A DNA stretch of 5,070 nucleotides, from NCBI GenBank assembly GCA_023429365.1, contig JAEYVW010000335.1:1-5070 (forward strand), written 5' to 3'. The translations under genes and the position numbers were made by a program. The notes beneath the pieces are model-generated. The model searched no databases. It was not told the DNA's origin and saw nothing but the letters and a program-made list of their open reading frames with translations. Below, piece by piece: positions 1 to 5,070 of this stretch; position 1 is the stretch's first letter, and each line of letters starts with the position of its first letter. This DNA is from Bacteroidota bacterium. GTDB taxonomy: Bacteria > Bacteroidota > Bacteroidia > Chitinophagales > Chitinophagaceae.

Positions 1-544
1 CCTCTCCGTCCACAACACCGATCTTCATTTCGTTGATAGCCAGGTCGTAGATTTCTTTTTTATTGCCCGTTAATAACCACCACTGGCCGGGATTTACCTG
101 GAAGCGATCGGCCCATTGTTTCAGCCGGGGCACCGAGTCGCGTTCCGGATCAATGCTAAAGGAAAGAAAATGAATAAACTCTGGTGTCTTATCACCCACT
201 CTTCTCGAATTATTGATGGATTGTTGCACCCATCTCATATTAGTGGTGAGCCTTGGGCAAATGGTGGGACAATGAGTAAAGAAAAAATCCGCCACCACTA
301 CTTTGCCCCGCAAATCGTCCCATGATACAGAATCACCCTGTTGGTTGACCAGCGAAAAATCCGGAATTTTTTGCCAGACCGTATCCTGGATCTTCTTACC
401 CTTTACAGTTTTGGTGATCACGGTATCCATAAAATAATGCGGAGGCATCACAATCGCCGTCTCACCATAGCGCTTTATAAAGAAATAACCCAGCAAAGGC
501 AGGGCTACCGCGAGTAATATGGCATAAAAAGCTTTCTTGTTCAA
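1..544 (-). CDS. sco: SCO1/SenC/PrrC-family copper chaperone, C-terminus cut by window edge
   Basis: Membrane-anchored thioredoxin-fold protein that, by family knowledge, delivers copper to (or reduces the cysteines of) the CuA site of cytochrome oxidase on the outer face of the membrane. The visible 181 residues begin with a hydrophobic anchor at about residues 5-23, then a linker, then the start of the SCO fold (IPDFSLVNQQG at 60-70). The copper-binding CxxxC motif is clear as HCPTICP, with Cys92 and Cys96, followed by SFSIDPERDS at 128-137. The distal copper-ligand His expected in the C-terminal third lies outside the window. The start is inferred to be TTG at 544: an in-frame TAA lies at 557-559 and the first in-frame ATG is only at residue 33, after the membrane anchor. 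The gene follows subunit IV by 115 nt but is separated from it by an intrinsic terminator, so it may be transcribed on its own. Family identity is secure; the exact start is less so. Confidence 0.93.
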   Translation of the reverse strand, partial: MNKKAFYAILLAVALPLLGYFFIKRYGETAIVMPPHYFMDTVITKTVKGKKIQDTVWQKIPDFSLVNQQGDSVSWDDLRGKVVVADFFFTHCPTICPRLTTNMRWVQQSINNSRRVGDKTPEFIHFLSFSIDPERDSVPRLKQWADRFQVNPGQWWLLTGNKKEIYDLAINEMKIGVVDGE

Positions 545-582
545 ATCAATAATTTTTTAAAATCTACTACTCTCAACATCAA

Positions 583-602
583 GAATCCAGCATCCAGTAT
601 TC
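583..602. repeat. Short intergenic tandem of an ATCCAG heptamer
   Basis: The gap between the terminator and the SCO gene contains two adjacent near-identical heptamers, atccagc (585-591) and atccagt (592-598), flanked by GAAT and ATTC. I recall similar ccagcatccag strings from intergenic DNA of Bacteroidota genomes, but that is recollection, not a search. No function can be assigned. Two copies are few, so chance is possible. Confidence 0.4.
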
Positions 603-639
603 AAAAAAAAGCCGGTCTACAAAACTGCAAAGACCGGCT
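603..639 (-). terminator. Rho-independent terminator after subunit IV gene
   Basis: Read on the minus strand, AGCCGGTCT (639-631) pairs perfectly with AGACCGGCT (618-610) around a 12-nt loop, and the hairpin runs directly into a tract of eight T (610-603). The stem is 8 bp of mostly G/C plus an A-T closing pair. The opposite orientation has no T tract after the stem, so it works only for minus-strand transcription. It starts about 20 nt after the TAA of the subunit IV gene and ends about 58 nt before the SCO start, so it should end most oxidase transcripts before the SCO gene. Confidence 0.9.
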
Positions 640-659
640 ACATAATTCGTTTCGTATGC

Positions 660-1121
660 TTATTGTCTTCCCGGCTGTGGTTGCTCAGGGGCTTTCTTTG
701 CAGGTTCGTGTTGCTTGGGCATCGTTCTTTCCTTAAAGTGAGGATCGAATTTGTTACGCAGATCTTTGAACGAATTTCCATCCATTAGGAAAGCGATGAT
801 AAACCAAATGAACAAGAGCAAAGGTACCACAATGGTCATGATAAAATTGCGGATCTCGTCACCGAGGTGCATAAATACCGCTACGATATAATAAGCTTTT
901 GCCAGTGTAAGTATACACACCACTCCTTTGAACATCAATACGAGTAATTCGCTGGGGTTCTCGCCTTTATGCATATTATAAATAAGCAACCCAATTCCCA
1001 GCTCAACAACAGTAATGATCGAAAGAAGAATTGTCGTCTTCTTTACCCTTTTCTTAAAATCTGCATCCGAATGATGTTCATGTGGAACGGAAATCTCGGA
1101 CGAAACTGCGTGTGGATCCAT
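660..1121 (-). CDS. Cytochrome c oxidase subunit IV (prokaryotic COX4 family)
   Basis: Small integral membrane subunit of the aa3/caa3-type oxidase, 153 residues, thought to stabilise the complex rather than take part in catalysis. Three membrane segments are visible at about residues 29-48, 59-84 and 93-113. The second ends in AKAYYIVAVFMHLGDE, a stretch typical of this family in Bacteroidota. The N-terminus is hydrophilic and His-containing (HEHH at 14-17). The C-terminal tail from about 114 is hydrophilic and ends in a Pro/Lys/Gln-rich segment (135-153), slightly longer than the minimal family member. The start is ATG at 1121, preceded by an A/T-rich TTTTTAAAT stretch with no Shine-Dalgarno match, as is usual in this phylum. 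The gene lies 51 nt after the long subunit III and is the last gene before the intrinsic terminator at 603-639. Confidence 0.92.
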   Translation of the reverse strand: MDPHAVSSEISVPHEHHSDADFKKRVKKTTILLSIITVVELGIGLLIYNMHKGENPSELLVLMFKGVVCILTLAKAYYIVAVFMHLGDEIRNFIMTIVVPLLLFIWFIIAFLMDGNSFKDLRNKFDPHFKERTMPKQHEPAKKAPEQPQPGRQ

Positions 1122-1134
1122 ATTTAAAAAGTTC

Positions 1135-1165
1135 TAAAGTTAAAATTTATAATGCCGGGCTTCAA
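1135..1165 (-). promoter_or_regulatory. Possible Bacteroidota-type promoter before subunit IV gene
   Basis: On the minus strand a TTG (1165-1163) is followed after 20 nt by TAACTTTA (1142-1135), which matches the Bacteroidota -7 consensus TAnnTTTG at all but the last base. Together they resemble the -33/-7 arrangement known from Bacteroides. Transcription would begin near 1130, leaving a leader of only about 9 nt before the ATG at 1121. The DNA is A/T-rich and such matches arise by chance, so this is a weak call for an internal promoter. Confidence 0.22.
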
Positions 1166-1172
1166 TACTCCG

Positions 1173-2045
1173 TTAGATCAGATAGAATACCAGGAATACA
1201 AATACCCATACCAGGTCTACAAAGTGCCAGTACAAACCGGCTTTCTCGATCATCAGGTAGTGGCCACGCCTTTTAAACACATCCTGTTGTGCCATGATCA
1301 GCATGACGATGTTGATGACAACCCCGGAAAACACGTGGAAACCGTGAAAGCCTGTAATACCGTAGAAAAATCCTCCAAATGCAACGGGTCCGTTTTCACG
1401 AATATGCAAATCGCTGGTATTGATCATGCTGATCAGCTTTTCTTTGGGCATACCCATGAGTTGCTCGTACACCTGTGAATGATCCTGCTCATGTACCAGC
1501 AAAGCCAGGGAATGTTGCGATGAATTTTGAATCGCTGCGGTCACGTCGGAAGTAGAAGCCAGCTCACCCCAGGGATTCACTCTTGTTGTTTGACCAACCC
1601 ATTGGATCTGACCATCGATCAGCGTTGCATGTTCACCGGTGATCAGGTGATGCCATTCCCAGGCCTGGCAGCTCAAAAACGCAAGACCACCCACGATTGT
1701 CCAGCCCAGCCATTTTACCACACCCTGTTTGTCACCTTTATGCCCCGCATGCACAGCAAGTACCATGGTCACGGAACTGATGATGAGGATAAAGGTCATC
1801 ACACTCACAAAAGCCAGAGGTAGATTGGCATGGCCGGCACCCGGAAATGCATTGAACACCACGTTCGGGTCAGGCCAGTAGTTATGACTAAAACGTATCG
1901 TTCCATACGATATCAGGAATGCGCCAAATGTAAAAGCATCGCTCATCAAAAAATACCACATCATCACCTTTCCATACTCCAGGTTGAAGGGACTCTTGCC
2001 CCCGCTCCACCATTTTGTCCGATGCGTTGTAGCTGTTGTATCCAT
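1173..2045 (-). CDS. ctaE: Cytochrome c oxidase subunit III, long form with an extended loop
   Basis: Membrane subunit that packs against subunit I and, by family knowledge, supports sustained proton uptake and turnover stability. It has 290 residues and starts with ATG at 2045. Hydrophobic segments lie at about 27-50, 75-98, 110-130, 222-252 and 270-290. Diagnostic motifs are ITGFHGFHV (230-238), the equivalent of TGFHGLHV in mitochondrial COX3, and YWHFVDLVWVF (272-282) at the C-terminus. QAWEW (127-131) matches the QASEY region of the mitochondrial protein. Between QAWEW and the TGFHG helix sits a hydrophilic loop of about 80-90 residues, where the mitochondrial protein has about 15; it is rich in His, Gln and Ser. 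The Glu of the mitochondrial LEVP segment is not evident: the aligned stretch reads NLPLAFVSV (74-82). It follows the short subunit III by 72 nt and precedes subunit IV by 51 nt. Both subunit III proteins look intact, so this is probably a functional pair and not a decayed duplicate. Confidence 0.95.
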   Translation of the reverse strand: MDTTATTHRTKWWSGGKSPFNLEYGKVMMWYFLMSDAFTFGAFLISYGTIRFSHNYWPDPNVVFNAFPGAGHANLPLAFVSVMTFILIISSVTMVLAVHAGHKGDKQGVVKWLGWTIVGGLAFLSCQAWEWHHLITGEHATLIDGQIQWVGQTTRVNPWGELASTSDVTAAIQNSSQHSLALLVHEQDHSQVYEQLMGMPKEKLISMINTSDLHIRENGPVAFGGFFYGITGFHGFHVFSGVVINIVMLIMAQQDVFKRRGHYLMIEKAGLYWHFVDLVWVFVFLVFYLI

Positions 2046-2117
2046 GTTTATTAAATTCCTAATTTATAAATTGTCCAAGATGGAAGTTCCAAGGTTTGCA
2101 CCTAAACCCTCCAACCT
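2046..2117. other. 72-nt gap with low-complexity words and a small palindrome
   Basis: This gap separates the two subunit III genes. On the minus strand its first part is built of G/T-rich words (GAGGTTGG, AGGGTTTAGG), followed by CTTGGA twice, 14 nt apart (2074-2079 and 2088-2093 on the plus strand as tccaag), and a 5+1+5 palindrome tggaagttcca (2081-2091). The last 25 nt before the ATG are A/T-rich with an AGGAA about 14 nt upstream of the start. The palindrome is too short and lacks a T tract, so I do not call a terminator. Its function is unknown. Confidence 0.4.
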
Positions 2118-2687
2118 CTAACCAATCACAATAAAAAACACCAGCAGGTAGATCCAAAGGATATCTACAAAATGCCAGTAAATCGCTGCCACTTCTACCG
2201 GTACCGGGCTATACATTTTTGTATGACCCAAGAACGCTTTGAAAAACAAAAAGATCAAAGCGATCACCCCACCTACTACGTGCAGGGCGTGCAGACCAAA
2301 GATCACGTACAGGAATTGACCTGCACCTGAGGAGCCGGCAAACCTGATGTTCTGTTCCCACAGATCCATAAACCCCAACCATTGCAATACCACGAAAACA
2401 ATTCCCAGTACCAGCGTCAAACACATCAACAGGCGATAGTTTCTCATCTCCCGCTGACGAAACGCCCGCAGCGCCATTTGTATCGTCAGGCTGCTGGCCG
2501 CAATTACTGCGGTTGATACCCAGAATATTTTCGGTACCTCGATATCGCGCCAGCCCGCCAGGTTGCTTTTAACGATAAAAGCACTGGTGAGTCCCGCAAA
2601 CATCATCAGGATACTCGCAATAGCTACCCATAATGTAAACTTATGGGGATGAATTTTCTTACTTTGCTTGTTCATCACTACATCCAT
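2118..2687 (-). CDS. Cytochrome c oxidase subunit III, short five-helix form
   Basis: Heme-copper oxidase subunit III protein of 189 residues, lacking the first two helices of the seven-helix mitochondrial type, as is common for the shorter bacterial forms. Five membrane segments are visible at about 17-40, 54-75, 85-105, 123-150 and 166-188. The family is shown by FGLHALHVVGGV in the fourth segment and YWHFVDILWIYL in the last. IEVPKIFWVS (from residue 49) matches the mitochondrial LEVPLLNTS segment, including the Glu (residue 50) that binds carbodiimide in the mitochondrial and Paracoccus proteins. Possible starts are GTG at 2690, ATG at 2687 and ATG at 2675; I chose 2687. The start lies 22 nt after the ctaB stop, suggesting co-transcription. 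It is clearly homologous to, but far diverged from, the longer subunit III next door. In some genomes genes in this position are named coxO, coxP or cyoC-like; I leave the symbol open. Confidence 0.93.
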   Translation of the reverse strand: MDVVMNKQSKKIHPHKFTLWVAIASILMMFAGLTSAFIVKSNLAGWRDIEVPKIFWVSTAVIAASSLTIQMALRAFRQREMRNYRLLMCLTLVLGIVFVVLQWLGFMDLWEQNIRFAGSSGAGQFLYVIFGLHALHVVGGVIALIFLFFKAFLGHTKMYSPVPVEVAAIYWHFVDILWIYLLVFFIVIG

Positions 2688-2709
2688 CACACTTTATTAT
2701 ATCTGTTAA

Positions 2710-3594
2710 TTATATTTTACTCATCAATAATGCCAGCAATACAACCGGCAGGTACAAATAACTTCCAAACATCACTTTCCGTGCTGAGGCCGTATCCATT
2801 TTTCGGTAAAGGCTCACACTTCTTGAAAGCATAAACACATTCGCCAAAATAACCAGCCCGATACCGATCATCCCTTTCACATCGCTATAACTACACATAC
2901 CTGTATAAAATGGCAACAATGTAACCGGCAACAGCAAGAGTGAATAGATCACTGTTTGAAGTGCGGTAAATTTTGTTGGCCCTTTATCGGAAGGCAGCAA
3001 CCTGAATCCCGCTTTTGAATAGTCGCTATGCGCTATCCAGGCAATAGCCCAAAAATGCGGAAACTGCCAAAGGAACTGTATCCCAAAAAGGATCCAGCCT
3101 CCCAGCGACAGCTCACCATCGCCGGCGGTCCAGCCGATCAGGCAGGGTAACGCACCAGGAAAAGCACCAACAAGTACAGCGATCGAACTCACTTTCTTTA
3201 ACGGTGTATAAATAAACGCGTAAAGAAATAAACTAAACGCTGCGAGTCCTGCCGATAACCAGTTAAAGTAAATACCCAGAAGCAGCACGCCAGCTGCCCC
3301 GGTTAAAACAGCAAAGGCCCATCCGTGATTGACGCTCATCCGTCCCGCAGCAACAGGTCTGCTACTGGTTCGTTTCATCATCGCGTCGGTATCCTTTTCT
3401 ACTACCTGGTTGATCGCGTTGGCACTGCCTGTCACCAACATCCCAGCTACAAAGAGCAATATTGACATCAACAGGGGATTCGCATACTTTTCACCGATAC
3501 CAGGTACCAGTAAGTAACTGATCACACTGCTGAACACAACCATGATACTCAACGAAAGCTTCACCAACTGTAAATAGTCTTTTATCCTTTTCAT
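2710..3594 (-). CDS. ctaB: Protoheme IX farnesyltransferase (heme O synthase)
   Basis: Integral membrane prenyltransferase of the UbiA superfamily that attaches a farnesyl group to heme b, giving heme O, the precursor of the heme A used by the oxidase encoded next to it. In the 294-residue form the polyprenyl diphosphate/Mg site is NQVVEKDTDAMMKRT, with Asn62, Glu66, Asp68, Asp70 and Arg75; the first acidic position is Glu where Escherichia coli CyoE has Asp. YTPLKK (129-134), QFPHFWAIAW (177-186) and HSDYSKAGFRLLP (189-201) are further family signatures. About eight or nine hydrophobic helices follow in the usual pattern and the length is normal. The start is taken as ATG at 3594. A TTG at 3618 would add eight residues (MNKIAKAV) and has a GAGGAAG purine stretch just upstream, so it remains possible. 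A 117-nt repeat-bearing gap separates it from ctaD; the short subunit III follows after 22 nt. Confidence 0.95.
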   Translation of the reverse strand: MKRIKDYLQLVKLSLSIMVVFSSVISYLLVPGIGEKYANPLLMSILLFVAGMLVTGSANAINQVVEKDTDAMMKRTSSRPVAAGRMSVNHGWAFAVLTGAAGVLLLGIYFNWLSAGLAAFSLFLYAFIYTPLKKVSSIAVLVGAFPGALPCLIGWTAGDGELSLGGWILFGIQFLWQFPHFWAIAWIAHSDYSKAGFRLLPSDKGPTKFTALQTVIYSLLLLPVTLLPFYTGMCSYSDVKGMIGIGLVILANVFMLSRSVSLYRKMDTASARKVMFGSYLYLPVVLLALLMSKI

Positions 3595-3671
3595 CACAGC
3601 TTTCGCTATTTTATTCAACCTGCTTCCTCACTGCGTTATCGCATCCCCATCTACCTCACAATAGTCATTCA

Positions 3672-3709
3672 CACATTTTCAAATTTTCAAATTCGCACAT
3701 TTTCAAATT
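3672..3709. repeat. Intergenic tandem repeat with a 24-nt period
   Basis: The 14-mer cacattttcaaatt occurs exactly at 3672-3685 and again at 3696-3709, a spacing of 24 nt, and its core ttttcaaatt occurs a third time at 3684-3693. The array starts two bases after the ctaD stop codon (reading on the minus strand) and fills the first third of the ctaD-ctaB gap. Base composition is far more A/T-rich than the flanking genes. I see no protein-coding, tRNA or terminator structure in it. I recall similar cacattttcaaatt strings between genes of other Bacteroidota, but have not searched. Confidence 0.75.
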
Positions 3710-3711
3710 AT

Positions 3712-5070
3712 CTAGTGTTTACTCTCTCCCGCGCCGATCGGCTCAGTTTGCGGAATAAAGTCTCTTCCATCTTTACTGTAATCATATGCCCAGCGATGAA
3801 CCTCGGGAATCTCACCGTCCCAATTGCCATGACCCGGGTTGATCTTTGTGGTCCATTCCAGTGTTGTCGCTTTCCAGGGATTAGGCGTTGTAACTTTTCT
3901 ACCTTTGAAAATAGAATAGAAGAAATTGAAGACAAACATCAGCTGTACAGCAAATACAACAATGGTTACCACGGTGATCATTTTATCCAATTCACCAAAC
4001 TGGTTGAACGACTGCCAGATCTCCTTATTGAGATATCGACGTGGCATTCCTGCCATGCCCTGGTAGTGCATGGGCCAGAAAATGAGGTATGAACCGACTA
4101 GTGTCACCCAGAAATGGATATAGGCGAGTGTGTTGTTCATAAACCGCCCGAACATTTTCGGGAACCAGTGATAGATACCGGCAAACATGCCAAAGAATGC
4201 GGCCACACCCATTACAAGGTGGAAGTGAGCGATCACAAACATTGTATCATGCAGGTGAATATCAATAGTTGAATTACCTACCCAGATTCCCGTAAGACCA
4301 CCGGAGATGAATAAGCTTACAAAACCGATGGAAAACAAGGTACCTGGTGTGAAACGTATACTTCCTCGCCAGATCGTCGTAAGCCAGTTAAATACTTTAA
4401 TAGCCGAAGGTACTGCGATCAGTAAGGTAAGCAACACGAAGATCGAACCGAGGAAGGGGTTCAAACCGGTTACAAACATGTGGTGCGCCCAAACAAGGAA
4501 GGCCAGAACGCAGATCGCGAACAGCGAACCGATCATCGCCATATAACCGAAGATGGGTTTTCGCGAATTGATCGCCAGCACTTCTGACACAATACCCATG
4601 GTAGGCAGGATCACGATATATACTTCAGGGTGACCCAGGAACCAGAATAAGTGCTGGTACAGGATGGCACTTCCCCCTTCATTGGGTAATACCTGACCAC
4701 TTACCACGATATCACTCAGGTAGAAGCTGGTGCCGATATTACGATCAAACAACAACAGGATCGCACCTGAAAGCAGTACCGGGAACGACAATACACCAAG
4801 AATGGCAGTAAAGAACAGCGCCCAGATCGTAAGCGGCATACGCGTCATGCTCATGCCCTTGGTACGCATGTTTAATATTGTAGAAATATAGTTCAGACCA
4901 CCGAGCAACTGCGAAACTATGAACAGGGCCATACTGATAAGCCAAAGGTCAGCACCCAGCTTGGAACCCTCGTTGGCCTGCCCTAGCGCACTCAATGGCG
5001 GGTACATCGTCCATCCGCCACTGGCCGGACCAGTTTGAATAAAGAATGAAACAAGCATCACGATACCGGC
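3712..5070 (-). CDS. ctaD: Cytochrome c oxidase subunit I, N-terminus cut by window edge
   Basis: Catalytic subunit of an A1-type heme-copper oxidase, which reduces O2 to water at the heme a3-CuB site and pumps protons across the cytoplasmic membrane. The visible 452 residues correspond to roughly mitochondrial residue 110 onward; the reading frame stays open to 5070, so the true start is upstream and the GTG at 5061 is internal. Seen directly: GHPEVY with the CuB His, the gating Glu and the cross-linked Tyr (HPEVY at 4618-4632); the CuB pair HH in VWAHHMF (4480-4485); the K-channel Lys in AIKVF (4396-4398); the HLHD Mg/propionate region followed by AHFH, giving the heme a3 and heme a ligands (4219-4227); and MPRRY with the two propionate-contacting Arg. 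The hydrophilic tail (about 3715-3903) includes NPWKATTLEW. The D-channel entry residues fall outside the window. An insertion relative to the mitochondrial protein precedes ILYQHLFW. It is the first gene of the visible cluster. Confidence 0.98.
   Translation of the reverse strand, partial: AGIVMLVSFFIQTGPASGGWTMYPPLSALGQANEGSKLGADLWLISMALFIVSQLLGGLNYISTILNMRTKGMSMTRMPLTIWALFFTAILGVLSFPVLLSGAILLLFDRNIGTSFYLSDIVVSGQVLPNEGGSAILYQHLFWFLGHPEVYIVILPTMGIVSEVLAINSRKPIFGYMAMIGSLFAICVLAFLVWAHHMFVTGLNPFLGSIFVLLTLLIAVPSAIKVFNWLTTIWRGSIRFTPGTLFSIGFVSLFISGGLTGIWVGNSTIDIHLHDTMFVIAHFHLVMGVAAFFGMFAGIYHWFPKMFGRFMNNTLAYIHFWVTLVGSYLIFWPMHYQGMAGMPRRYLNKEIWQSFNQFGELDKMITVVTIVVFAVQLMFVFNFFYSIFKGRKVTTPNPWKATTLEWTTKINPGHGNWDGEIPEVHRWAYDYSKDGRDFIPQTEPIGAGESKH

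Noticed and set aside
116..325. Plus-strand open frame of 69 codons inside the sco gene
   Set aside because: Antisense to a clear SCO-family coding region; the translation has no family features and is a shadow.
1152..2054. Several plus-strand open frames (1152-1478, 1527-1823, 1830-2054) opposite the long subunit III gene
   Set aside because: All are antisense to a well-conserved membrane protein; their translations are rich in His/Cys/Pro from the reversed codons and show no domain.
2081..2091. tggaagttcca palindrome as a terminator between the subunit III genes
   Set aside because: Five base pairs around one base cannot form a stable hairpin and no T tract follows on the minus strand.
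2209..2424. Minus-strand 71-codon frame overlapping the short subunit III gene
   Set aside because: Lies wholly within the subunit III gene in another frame; the subunit III frame carries the family motifs.
3632..3643. TGCG-TTAT-CGCA hairpin before ctaB as a regulatory structure
   Set aside because: Only a 4-bp stem with mismatched flanks and no T tract; readily expected by chance.
3672..3709. Reading the short tandem repeat as a CRISPR array
   Set aside because: Repeat unit is too short, copies partly overlap, there are no unique spacers of constant length and no cas genes are nearby.
3708..4546. Open frames on both strands (3708-3935 minus, 3715-4092 plus, 4307-4546 plus) overlapping ctaD
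   Set aside because: Shadows of ctaD, whose frame shows all expected metal ligands.
1..5070. Mobile element, defence system or other novel system in the window
   Set aside because: Every gene is a known cytochrome oxidase subunit or assembly factor in a usual order; no transposase, integrase, terminal inverted repeats, tRNA or disrupted gene was seen.

Overview
The window suggests a member of the Bacteroidota, most likely the Chitinophagaceae or a close relative. The reasons are the protein sequences (a SCO protein with a CPTIC motif, a short and a long oxidase subunit III side by side, a small subunit IV with an AKAYYIVAVFMHL-like segment), the gene order, A/T-rich start regions with few Shine-Dalgarno sequences, and intergenic low-complexity repeats. 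This placement is inferred from memory of the families, not from a search.

All recognisable genes lie on the minus strand, so the cluster reads from high to low coordinates: ctaD (heme-copper oxidase subunit I, cut by the window edge at 5070), a 117-nt gap with a 24-nt tandem repeat, ctaB (heme O synthase), 22 nt, a short subunit III, 72 nt of low-complexity DNA, a long subunit III (ctaE), 51 nt, subunit IV, then a strong intrinsic terminator, and finally a SCO-type copper chaperone gene whose 3' end runs off position 1. No convincing plus-strand gene exists and no stretch over 300 nt is gene-free.

Together the genes encode an A1-type (aa3/caa3-like) cytochrome c oxidase and two of its maturation factors. 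CtaD carries heme a and the heme a3-CuB site; the two subunit III proteins and subunit IV are membrane partners; CtaB farnesylates heme b to heme O, the precursor of heme A; SCO delivers copper, classically to CuA of subunit II. Subunit II is not in the window and would be expected just beyond 5070, in many Bacteroidota next to alternative complex III genes.

This is a conserved respiratory locus and I find no evidence of an undescribed system. The points worth a second look are the terminator that separates the SCO gene from the oxidase genes, the three different short repeats in the gaps, the roughly 80-residue His-rich loop in the long subunit III, the differing Glu between the two subunit III proteins, and a Met in the usually Tyr-containing heme a3 loop of subunit I.
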